Shown here: in pieces, positions 14,063 through 20,141 of the stretch
Numbering within the stretch: position 1 is the stretch's first letter
Layout of the letters: each line of letters opens with the position of its first letter
IMG/VR virus record: IMGVR_UViG_3300020474_000040
Location: 1-40,992 of that record
Length of the DNA: 40,992 bases
From: a virus
Direction: 5' to 3' (one strand)
Notes under the pieces: generated by a model
The model's input: only the letters and a program-made list of their open reading frames with translations
What the model was told of the DNA's origin: nothing
Database searches by the model: none
Position numbers and translations under genes: made by a program

Positions 14063-14417
14063 TAGAATTATGTGGAGTAAAGACGAGTTAAACGATTTAG
14101 TAACAGATATAATCTCTGAATTAAAAGAGGTTGGATTTTCAGGTGTTACCGATTGGGATACTTTCGGTGATATTTTAAAATACAAACTTAAGAATTCAGA
14201 TGAGTTTGATATGTTATCATCAGTGGTCGTTTCAACTTATAGAGACTACACAAGATTTGAAACAGATATGGCTCTTATGAACCTATCTGATAAAGGTTTG
14301 ATTCGTATGTATGTTGACGAGAAGGGAAAACTCGCATACGGTCCAACCGAAGAGGGGGCTAAACTATCCACCCTAATTGATAAAGAACGTAATAAAAATA
14401 AAAATCAAAACAATTAA
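14049..14417 (+). CDS. Hypothetical protein, 122 aa, possibly winged-helix
   Basis: Helices are followed by a segment LMNLSDKGLIRMYVDEKGKLAYGPTEEG (residues about 77-104, described not as a motif but as a helix, turn and two strands). This order, with a helix ending in KGLI then a beta hairpin, is what winged-helix DNA-binding domains look like. The tail is Asn/Lys-rich. The fold reading is a suggestion only; no family is identified. Confidence 0.6.
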   Translation: MAKNNRIMWSKDELNDLVTDIISELKEVGFSGVTDWDTFGDILKYKLKNSDEFDMLSSVVVSTYRDYTRFETDMALMNLSDKGLIRMYVDEKGKLAYGPTEEGAKLSTLIDKERNKNKNQNN

Positions 14418-14420
14418 ATT

Positions 14421-14621
14421 ATGAAGTATTATATTGCAAAAGTAAAAGTAAACCATGTCGATGATAAGGGCAGGGTAAAAAAGTTAACTGAACAATATGT
14501 TGTTAACGCAGTGTCGGTAACTGACGCTGAAACCAAGGTCGTAAAAGACTTTGAGAATTCAGGAATTGAATTTGAAGTAGGGTCTGTAATAGAGACAAAA
14601 ATAATTAAGGTAATCAAGTAA
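14421..14621 (+). CDS. Small DUF4494-like protein, 66 aa
   Basis: The pattern MKYYIAKVKV...GRVKKLTEQYVVNA...TDAETKVVKDF resembles the DUF4494 family, small proteins of unknown function that I associate with Bacteroidetes genomes and their phages. It is a mixed alpha/beta domain with strands at each end. If the match is right it supports the host inference. It overlaps the next gene by one base. Confidence 0.6.
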   Translation: MKYYIAKVKVNHVDDKGRVKKLTEQYVVNAVSVTDAETKVVKDFENSGIEFEVGSVIETKIIKVIK

Positions 14622-14857
14622 TGATATTCCAAAAAGGCGACAATATAGTTGTAAGGTTAAACGGAACTTATAGAATAGGTTCCGTTCTACACCGAACAAG
14701 ATTAAAAAGAGGACTTGTATATAAAGTTAAACTTGAGAACGGTACAACCGTAGATGAGTGTTCTGTAAACAAAGAGTTAACAAGTTGTCACATCCATAGA
14801 GGACTGACCAAATCATTAAACAAAAAAGATGGACAAGAAACAAACAAGACAGTTTAG
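14621..14857 (+). CDS. Hypothetical small beta-rich protein, 78 aa
   Basis: The first 60 residues form what looks like a small beta barrel: FQKGDNIVVRL, YRIGSVLHRTRLKRGLVYKV and KLENGTTVDECSV alternate in the way SH3-like or Tudor-like domains do, with many basic residues. A nucleic-acid-binding role is possible. It overlaps the next gene by 29 bases. Confidence 0.55.
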   Translation: MIFQKGDNIVVRLNGTYRIGSVLHRTRLKRGLVYKVKLENGTTVDECSVNKELTSCHIHRGLTKSLNKKDGQETNKTV

Positions 14858-15131
14858 AGGTTTTCAGCGAAAGGTTAGAAAAAGATATCCTAAAGCTAAA
14901 ATACAAATGAACACCAACGGGATGTTTTATATCTCAAGTGGGGTTGGTACGGTAGTAGGTGAGGAGTTATTTATCCCACCACAAACTAAAGTATTTGACG
15001 CGTGGTATTGGGCAAGTAGGTCTTGTCAGATTGAACAAAACTTCAATAGAACACATCCAATGAAGTCAGATATGGTATTTGACGAGAAAAAGTTTGATAG
15101 AGTTTCAAGAAGGAACAGAAAAAAGTCGTAA
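14829..15131 (+). CDS. Hypothetical basic protein, 100 aa
   Basis: Strongly basic at both ends (RGFQRKVRKRYPKAK near the start, RVSRRNRKKS at the end), with a central beta-rich part (GMFYISSGVGTVVGEELFI) and WYWASRSC. It could bind nucleic acid. No family is recognised. It ends the operon that starts at 13531; a 64-base gap with a TATTTAT motif follows. Confidence 0.6.
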   Translation: MDKKQTRQFRGFQRKVRKRYPKAKIQMNTNGMFYISSGVGTVVGEELFIPPQTKVFDAWYWASRSCQIEQNFNRTHPMKSDMVFDEKKFDRVSRRNRKKS

Positions 15132-15157
15132 AAGTAGTTTTATTAATTTCAAAAAAC

Positions 15158-15164
15158 TATTTAT
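15158..15164 (+). promoter_or_regulatory. TATTTAT motif, candidate late promoter
   Basis: TATTTAT in the context AAACTATTTATGTAAT, in the gap before the gene at 15196. A second AT-rich element, TATAAATC at 15182-15189, lies closer to the start and resembles the T4 late box TATAAATA in the + orientation. Either could serve. Confidence 0.35.
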
Positions 15165-15195
15165 GTAATATAACCAAAACTATATAAATCAGTTT

Positions 15196-15486
15196 ATGAA
15201 AAAATATAACAAAAGACAAAGAGGTGGTTACGTTAACCAATCTTTCGGAATCCCAACAGATGTAGCTAAAAAGAACGATAAGAGAATGGGGAACCATTGG
15301 TCTTCTATCGACTTCCAAATGCATGAACAGAAACTTACTGAATACCCTACAGGCCCATCTAAGATTGGATATCTACAAGTTGGTAAACATGACATAGAGT
15401 TAACTATGGCGGAGTGTAATAGAATAGCACACACATTAATCGAGGCGATTGATTTAGCAAAGAAGAAGTACAAACTTAATATGTAA
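15196..15486 (+). CDS. Hypothetical protein, 96 aa
   Basis: A soluble protein with a basic N-terminus (KKYNKRQRGGYVNQSFG), a central aromatic part and a closing helix (AECNRIAHTLIEAIDLAKK). The strand KHDIELTMAECNRI is the most regular element. No family is recognised. It follows a candidate late promoter and starts a small group up to 16194. Confidence 0.6.
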   Translation: MKKYNKRQRGGYVNQSFGIPTDVAKKNDKRMGNHWSSIDFQMHEQKLTEYPTGPSKIGYLQVGKHDIELTMAECNRIAHTLIEAIDLAKKKYKLNM

Positions 15487-15489
15487 TTC

Positions 15490-15840
15490 GTGCCACCTAA
15501 GGGAATTTTTAATATATTTGATGATGACGCATTATCTAATCAAACAGACATAGAGTTGTATCTAAAGTCTATTAGGGATATTCTTGTCGAAAAGAAAGAC
15601 CCCTATTATACGATGTCTAAGATTAAGATAAAGGAGTTAATATCAGAACCCGATAAAATGGCTACAAAAGAATATAAAGAAAAAATGATTCCAAGACTGA
15701 CAATGGTTAAGGATAAGTTTGGTTCTGAATATAACAAAAACATTATTGATATATTTTCTGAGGTGGTTCTTCACGACAATAGATTCATATCTAAAGATGG
15801 ATTAAAGTTTCTAAATAAGATGTGGAAAGATAAGGTTTAA
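15490..15840 (+). CDS. Hypothetical protein, 116 aa, GTG start
   Basis: The frame begins with GTG at 15490, three bases after the previous stop; the next in-frame ATG would remove 41 residues. The protein is helical, lysine-rich and acidic in patches, with the segment FDDDALSNQTDIELYLKSI near the start. No domain is recognised. The start codon choice is the main doubt. Confidence 0.6.
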   Translation: MPPKGIFNIFDDDALSNQTDIELYLKSIRDILVEKKDPYYTMSKIKIKELISEPDKMATKEYKEKMIPRLTMVKDKFGSEYNKNIIDIFSEVVLHDNRFISKDGLKFLNKMWKDKV

Positions 15841-15843
15841 GAT

Positions 15844-16194
15844 ATGTATAGTAAAGGAGATATCGTGGAACATTGGGATGAAGCAGAATATAATTACTTC
15901 ATGAGTTTAGATGATATGACTAAAGTATATTATCTACATGACTATCTCTATGGTGAATTTGAAGAAGATGTCTTTGATGGTCTTGATATTCCCCAAGAAA
16001 CCCCTCAACACAATCCAATTCAAGTTATAATAGATTCAGAAAACTTTATAGTAAGTTGTGATAATCCACTATTGATTCAAAAAACAGTTGGGTTATTTGT
16101 CTTAGATGGATTTATTTTAGAAAAAAAATCACAAAAAGGTAATCTTCACGTTTACAGAATAATCGCAGTTGGAGAACCTATGTCAGTAAACTGA
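15844..16194 (+). CDS. Hypothetical protein, 116 aa
   Basis: Three bases after the preceding stop. An acidic first half (MYSKGDIVEHWDEAEYNYF, then YGEFEEDVFDGLDIPQE) leads to a beta-rich second half (IQVIIDSENFIVSCDN, VGLFVLDGFILEKKS). No family is recognised. Its last codons lie within a small inverted repeat. Confidence 0.6.
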   Translation: MYSKGDIVEHWDEAEYNYFMSLDDMTKVYYLHDYLYGEFEEDVFDGLDIPQETPQHNPIQVIIDSENFIVSCDNPLLIQKTVGLFVLDGFILEKKSQKGNLHVYRIIAVGEPMSVN

Positions 16195-16196
16195 CA
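16181..16196 (+). repeat. Inverted repeat spanning a stop codon
   Basis: TGTCAGT and ACTGACA pair perfectly around AA, and the gene's TGA stop is inside the right arm. No T-run follows. In the further 108 bases before the hsp20 start I see only a possible 20-codon ORF at 16231 and no good promoter. Confidence 0.35.
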
Positions 16197-16304
16197 CATT
16201 GTCATTCCAAATTAATTTAAAACTAACAAAATGTCATACATTTCCGATTGGTACAGATTTGGTACTAACAGTAGTATATGTTTAATAATTTAAAAAGGAA
16301 AAAA

Positions 16305-16643
16305 ATGACAATAAGAAATTTTGACAAAATCTTTGATTCATATTTAGATTGGGATATGAGTGGTTATGGTTCAGACACTACAGCAAGAGTTGAAGACGAT
16401 GTGTTGTTAATGGACTTTGAAGTGCCTGGATTAGGTAACAAGGACGTTAATGTGAATGTAGAAGACAGACATTTACATATTAAGGCAGAAAAAGAACATC
16501 GTAAGTTTGAAAGAAAGTATAAAATTCATGATTCTTACGATTTGAATCAAACTTCTGCTATTTGTAAAGATGGTATCTTAACAATCTCTATTCCTAAATA
16601 CGAGGATAGAAAAGCTAAAAGTATTACAGTAAAAGTTAAATAA
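16305..16643 (+). CDS. Small heat-shock protein, Hsp20/alpha-crystallin family
   Basis: An ATP-independent holdase chaperone. The alpha-crystallin domain runs from about residue 25: VEDDVLLMDFEVPGLGNKDV (29-48), then strands around HLHIKAEKEH, and the family's closing DGILTISIPK at 89-98. The 112-residue length is normal for a short sHSP; the N-terminal arm is small, and a C-terminal IxI-type motif may be SITVKVK. The start at 16305 is preferred to an in-frame ATG at 16278 because AAAAAGG lies just upstream. T4-like phages often encode an Hsp20. Confidence 0.93.
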   Translation: MTIRNFDKIFDSYLDWDMSGYGSDTTARVEDDVLLMDFEVPGLGNKDVNVNVEDRHLHIKAEKEHRKFERKYKIHDSYDLNQTSAICKDGILTISIPKYEDRKAKSITVKVK

Positions 16644-16649
16644 AGTTAA

Positions 16650-16853
16650 ATGTTTTCTAACTCATGGTTTAGGTATCAAAAACTTAATTACAACAACAAG
16701 TTATATTTAATCATACGGAAGATTGCGATTGACCGAAGACCAATAGTTAACGTTTGGAAAGAACACTTAAACTGTGACACTGTACTGAAGGGAAATGACG
16801 GTTTTTTCTATTTTCTCCAAGAAGTTTCGGATGTAGAGTGGGAAGAGGTATAG
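16650..16853 (+). CDS. Hypothetical protein, 67 aa
   Basis: Six bases after the Hsp20 stop, so it shares that message. The protein is rich in aromatic and basic residues (SWFRYQKLNYNNKLYLIIRK) and ends with an acidic tail (VSDVEWEEV). No family is recognised. A terminator and class A promoter follow at once. Confidence 0.58.
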   Translation: MFSNSWFRYQKLNYNNKLYLIIRKIAIDRRPIVNVWKEHLNCDTVLKGNDGFFYFLQEVSDVEWEEV

Positions 16854-16856
16854 GAA

Positions 16857-16915
16857 AATTTAACATAAATTTAACATTGGGGACTTGGAAAAGTCCCCTT
16901 TTTTTATTATCTTTA
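16857..16915 (+). promoter_or_regulatory. Class A promoter, copy 4, interleaved with a terminator
   Basis: AATTTAACA at 16857-16865 and 16868-16876 (11 bp apart), seven bases, CTTGG at 16884-16888, 19 bases, TATCTTTA at 16908-16915. The spacer contains the right arm of a terminator hairpin and its T-run, and the -33 box lies in the left arm and loop. All class A distances are still kept. Confidence 0.78.
16879..16905 (+). terminator. Rho-independent terminator after the hsp20 operon
   Basis: GGGGACTT at 16879-16886 pairs with AAGTCCCC at 16891-16898 around GGAA, and seven T follow at 16899-16905. This is the strongest classical terminator in the window. It would end the hsp20 transcript 26 bases after the stop at 16853. 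Confidence 0.9.
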
Positions 16916-16936
16916 TTATGTAATAATAATTAAGAT

Positions 16937-17059
16937 ATGGGATATTCAAAATCACTCTACCAAGCAATTCACAAAGATACCTTAGTGAAGTATCTAATGA
17001 GTAGAGATAGAAAAATTAAATCACTACAAAAACAAATAGACGACTTAAAAACAAAGTAA
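16937..17059 (+). CDS. Small helical peptide, 40 aa
   Basis: The first ORF after class A copy 4. It is polar and predicted to be one long helix with a heptad-like C-terminal half (RDRKIKSLQKQIDDLKTK), so it may form a short coiled coil. Its TAA overlaps the next ATG (TAATG), supporting translation. No family is recognised. Confidence 0.6.
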   Translation: MGYSKSLYQAIHKDTLVKYLMSRDRKIKSLQKQIDDLKTK

Positions 17060-17529
17060 TGAGTGTAAACCTTCCACCACAGAAATTTAAAAAAGTAATC
17101 TTTGATTTAGATGGTACTCTTGCTCTTATCGATGATAGGAGAAAGATTTCTACTAAACCAAATGGTAAGATAGATTGGGACATTTTCTTTGACCCTAAAA
17201 ATATTAGTTTGGATAAACCAAACATTCCTGTAATCAAGATGGCACAATCATTGTGTGATAGTGGTCATCAGATTGTGATATTTAGTGGTAGAAGTAAAGG
17301 TACTATCAATACAACTAAAATGTGGTTAAACAAACACAATGTTCCATGGCATAGATTGTTCATGAGACCAATAAAGGATTTCACTCCCGATGATATCCTT
17401 AAAAAAGATTGGTTAGACGATATCGGGAAAGACAATGTTCTATGTACTTTTGACGATAGACAAAAGGTAGTAGATATGTGGAGAGCTAATGGTATCTCTT
17501 GTTTTCAGGTTGCGCCTGGTAATTTTTAA
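17059..17529 (+). CDS. HAD phosphatase resembling the 3'-phosphatase domain of phage polynucleotide kinase
   Basis: Removes phosphate groups through an aspartyl-phosphate intermediate. The HAD motifs are FDLDGT at 15-20 (nucleophile D16, acid D18), FSGRS at 75-79, a lysine in ILKKDW at 113-118, and FDDRQKVVDMW at 131-141. The wording FDDRxKVVDMWRxxGIxCFQVAPG is the same as I know from T4 Pnkp-type phosphatase domains, but the kinase half is absent, so this is a stand-alone 156-residue phosphatase. It probably acts on 3'-phosphates of nucleic acid ends in repair, or on nucleotides. It lies downstream of class A copy 4. Confidence 0.85.
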   Translation: MSVNLPPQKFKKVIFDLDGTLALIDDRRKISTKPNGKIDWDIFFDPKNISLDKPNIPVIKMAQSLCDSGHQIVIFSGRSKGTINTTKMWLNKHNVPWHRLFMRPIKDFTPDDILKKDWLDDIGKDNVLCTFDDRQKVVDMWRANGISCFQVAPGNF

Positions 17530-17533
17530 TAAT

Positions 17534-17821
17534 ATGAATCAGATTAAACACCCTCAAGATTGTTTCTATATAACTGATAACAATAATGGTTTGATACTTG
17601 GTTGGGCAGATGGATATCATCAGTTCAATGCATATAATAAATCAAATCCTCAAGTTAGTATTAGAAAAGGTCTTAAATGGTTAGACAAAAGTTCAGACCT
17701 CTATGATAAGTTAAGAATGATAGTTCTATGTAACTTAGGATGGAAGTACGATAATAAAAAACAATTAAAGTTTGATTACGATATACTTAAACCAACTCCG
17801 TTTAAAAGTATTCTTGATTAG
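17534..17821 (+). CDS. Hypothetical protein, 95 aa
   Basis: The ATG at 17534, four bases after the phosphatase stop, is chosen over an upstream one inside that gene. The protein has aromatic, lysine-rich character: NQIKHPQDCFYITDNNNGLI, then LGWADGYHQFNAYNK, a helix KGLKWLDKSSDLYDKLRMIV and a basic end. No family is recognised. Confidence 0.58.
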   Translation: MNQIKHPQDCFYITDNNNGLILGWADGYHQFNAYNKSNPQVSIRKGLKWLDKSSDLYDKLRMIVLCNLGWKYDNKKQLKFDYDILKPTPFKSILD

Positions 17822-17823
17822 AC

Positions 17824-17854
17824 TTGGATTTTACAAAAATATTTTGTATATTAG
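17824..17854 (+). promoter_or_regulatory. Class B promoter, copy 3, for the UV endonuclease gene
   Basis: TTGG at 17824-17827 (context CTTGG), 19 bases ending AATATTTTG, then TATATTAG at 17847-17854. The ATG at 17876 is 21 bases beyond the box. Confidence 0.75.
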
Positions 17855-17875
17855 TAATAGATTAAATAATAAAAA

Positions 17876-18805
17876 ATGACAAACTTAGGTTACGCATGTA
17901 TTAACATGACATTGGGTTCTCAGAAACCCAAGATTACTACTAACCGTAGTATGATTAAACGTACCTTCCTTAGTGAAGGTGTAAAGTATTCTTCAGAACT
18001 CGCCTTACAGAATACACGAGACTTGATTGAGATTATAAAATGGAATCACAAAAACGGATTCAAACTATTCCGTATGACATCCAATCTCATTCCGTGGTCA
18101 TCCGAGTTTCCACTTAGTTCAATGCCTGACTATCGTAAAATTTCTATTCTACTGAATGGAGCAGGTACCCTTGCTGAGAAGTATGGACAACGTATAACGT
18201 CACATCCTGGCCCTTTCAATGTTCTTGTATCACCAAACGATAAAGTCGTTCAGAACACGATTACGGACCTTTCTATACATGGTGAGATATTTGACTTGAT
18301 GGGTCTTAGTAGAACTCACTACAACAAAATCAATATACATTGTAATGGTGTCTATGGTGACAAACAATCTGCTATGGATAGATTCTGTAAAAACTTTGAG
18401 AGGTTACCCGAATCAGTACAGACAAGACTTACTGTAGAAAACGATGACAAGGGTAGTATGTATTCAGTAAAAGACTTAATGTATATACACGAGAGAATTG
18501 GTATTCCTATTGTGTTCGATTATCATCACCATACATTCAATACAGGTGGTCTGACCGAACAAGAAGCATTAGAACTCGCTATGTCTACTTGGGGTGATAT
18601 CAAACCTATCGTACATTACTCCGAGTCAAAAACTCTTGAAGATGAGACTTCAAAACCACAAGCTCACTCTGATTTTATATATTCTGAAATCAACACATAC
18701 GGTCATGACCTTGATATTGTTGTTGAAGCTAAGAAAAAAGAACTAACTGTTCAGAAATATCTTTCCATTTTTGGTAAACACGGAAAGGGCATAATTGGGG
18801 GATAG
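17876..18805 (+). CDS. uvsE: UV-damage endonuclease (UVDE/UvsE family)
   Basis: Nicks DNA on the 5' side of UV photoproducts, starting an alternative excision-repair path. The TIM-barrel family landmarks are present: LGYACIN at 4-10, HKNGFKLFRMTSNLIPW at 58-74, ITSHPGPFNVL at 107-117 with metal ligand H110, a strand INIHCNGVYG near 152-161, TVENDD at 186-191 with E188, and VFDYHHHTFN at 213-222 with D215, H217 and H218. At 309 residues it matches bacterial UvsE (about 300). It replaces the role of DenV in T4. The class B promoter sets it among early or middle genes. Confidence 0.95.
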   Translation: MTNLGYACINMTLGSQKPKITTNRSMIKRTFLSEGVKYSSELALQNTRDLIEIIKWNHKNGFKLFRMTSNLIPWSSEFPLSSMPDYRKISILLNGAGTLAEKYGQRITSHPGPFNVLVSPNDKVVQNTITDLSIHGEIFDLMGLSRTHYNKINIHCNGVYGDKQSAMDRFCKNFERLPESVQTRLTVENDDKGSMYSVKDLMYIHERIGIPIVFDYHHHTFNTGGLTEQEALELAMSTWGDIKPIVHYSESKTLEDETSKPQAHSDFIYSEINTYGHDLDIVVEAKKKELTVQKYLSIFGKHGKGIIGG

Positions 18806-18840
18806 CTTGATTTTATTTACTTAATTAAATTTCTTATTGA

Positions 18841-18847
18841 TATTTAT
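18841..18847 (+). promoter_or_regulatory. TATTTAT motif, candidate late promoter
   Basis: TATTTATACT lies in the 150-base gap between the UV endonuclease and the membrane protein genes. It overlaps the outer arm of a long stem-loop. Confidence 0.35.
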
Positions 18848-18912
18848 ACTACAGAATAACACTAAGTGAACTAAGCTTTTAAGTTACTTAAGCACTTGGT
18901 GTTTTAGTATAA
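18844..18912 (+). other. Long multi-part stem-loop in the leader of the membrane protein gene
   Basis: Three tiers are paired. The outer stem is TTATACTA (18844-18851) with TAGTATAA (18905-18912). The middle stem is AACACTAAGTG (18858-18868) with CACTTGGTGTT (18893-18903), 11 pairs with one G-T. Inside, TTAAG (18879-18883) pairs with CTTAA (18887-18891). It could be a structured leader RNA, a small RNA or a processing site. No T-run follows, so a plain terminator is unlikely. Confidence 0.6.
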
Positions 18913-18955
18913 GTACAATTTTAAAAGTTAGTAAAACCAATTTTTAGGAAAAAAA

Positions 18956-20077
18956 ATGAAAAAATTTTTTAACAAGTCAAATGGTTTTATATTATTGATG
19001 ATTATCAGTACCTTCGCACTCGCGGGGTCTGCGGCATACTACTCGGTATTTGGATTAAGTTCTTTATTCGCGGGAGCCAAGTTTGAAGTAATTATTATGG
19101 CAGGTGCATTAGAAGTTGCAAAACTTGTAGTCGCATCATACCTACATAACAATTGGAGTAAAGCAGGGTGGATGAAATGGTACCTGAGTTTATCTGTTGT
19201 TCTCTTGATGATAATAACTTCAGTGGGTATCTACGGATTCTTAACAGCAGCCTATCAAAAAACAGCAGACCAATTAGGAGTTATGGAAAAACAAATTAAT
19301 GTTATTGAATTAAAGAAAGATAGATTTCAAGAACAACTTAATTATTATAATGTAGAAAAAACTAATCTAACAACATCCATTCTTGATTTAAGAAATGGTA
19401 TATCTAATAACAGAATCCAATATACAGATACGTTAGGTAGAATCATTACAACTCAATCTTCATCAACAAGAAAATTATTAACAAGAGAATTAGAGACCGC
19501 AGTTGAATCAAGAGCAAATGTAAATATAAGAATAGAATCTCTAACAGACTCAATCACGAAACTTGATTTACAGGTATTAGACTTGGAATCTAACAACGAA
19601 GTTGCAGCAGAAGTAGGACCATTGAGATATATGGCAGAACTGACAGGTAAACCTATGAATCAAATTGTAAATTGGTTTACCCTGTTGATAGTATTTGTAT
19701 TTGACCCACTTGCTATTGCGATGGTCATTGCATTAAATAAATTAATTGGAAGGAATAAGAATGGAAACCACGGACATATTGATGATGATAGTAACATCAG
19801 TAATAATATCGATGATAGCAATATCGTTGGTGTCACTCCTGTTTTGTCTGAGAACGATGGGAACGAAGTATCTAAACGCGAAGAACCATTGGGAACAAGT
19901 GGAGAGAAAAAGGAAGAGGAAACAGTGGAAGAAGTTTTGGAAAACCCAACGAAAGAAGAAGAACAAGTAGTTGAATCACCTGAAGAAAATAAAAGAATCT
20001 TATATGGTGAAGAACAAGTAGCTAGAGAATCTAAACCTAAACGTGTACCGAAACACGTTTATGGAAGAAAAATATAA
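18956..20077 (+). CDS. Membrane protein with long periplasmic or cytoplasmic coiled coil, 373 aa
   Basis: An N-terminal membrane part has about three helices (residues 10-35, 45-62, 72-98), then a coiled-coil stretch at about 100-220 (QINVIELKKDRFQEQLNYYN, later many Leu/Ile/Glu/Lys heptads), then a fourth membrane helix (VNWFTLLIVFVFDPLAIAMV) near 235-256 and a charged, disordered tail rich in Glu, Asp, Asn and Lys. The same design, with MAGALEVAKLV and FDPLA in membrane helices, is what I recall from T4-like marine phages, without a known function. A long stem-loop occupies its leader. Confidence 0.7.
   Translation: MKKFFNKSNGFILLMIISTFALAGSAAYYSVFGLSSLFAGAKFEVIIMAGALEVAKLVVASYLHNNWSKAGWMKWYLSLSVVLLMIITSVGIYGFLTAAYQKTADQLGVMEKQINVIELKKDRFQEQLNYYNVEKTNLTTSILDLRNGISNNRIQYTDTLGRIITTQSSSTRKLLTRELETAVESRANVNIRIESLTDSITKLDLQVLDLESNNEVAAEVGPLRYMAELTGKPMNQIVNWFTLLIVFVFDPLAIAMVIALNKLIGRNKNGNHGHIDDDSNISNNIDDSNIVGVTPVLSENDGNEVSKREEPLGTSGEKKEEETVEEVLENPTKEEEQVVESPEENKRILYGEEQVARESKPKRVPKHVYGRKI
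20038..20061 (+). other. Nine-pair hairpin at the end of the membrane protein gene
   Basis: TAAACGTGT (20038-20046) and ACACGTTTA (20053-20061) form nine perfect pairs around ACCGAA. It is inside the coding sequence, 17 bases before the stop and 30 bases before a class B -33 box. No T-run follows, so I do not call it a terminator. Confidence 0.4.
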
Positions 20078-20090
20078 ACTCAACAAAACA

Positions 20091-20122
20091 TTTGGTAATT
20101 ACAAAAATTATTTGTATATTAG
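20091..20122 (+). promoter_or_regulatory. Class B promoter, copy 4, for the ClpP-like gene
   Basis: TTTGG at 20091-20095, 19 bases ending AATTATTTG, then TATATTAG at 20115-20122, 19 bases before the ATG at 20142. Confidence 0.75.
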
Positions 20123-20141
20123 TAACAAATTAATATTAAAC

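Noticed and set aside
16248-16282. TTGG and TTTGG boxes before hsp20 as a class A or B promoter
   Set aside because: No TATATT or TATCTTT box lies at 19 bases from either; the nearest TA-rich pieces are at the wrong distance.
16231-16293. A 20-codon ORF before hsp20
   Set aside because: It has no promoter or ribosome-binding site of its own that I can see, overlaps the alternative hsp20 start, and its product shows no feature; too weak to list.
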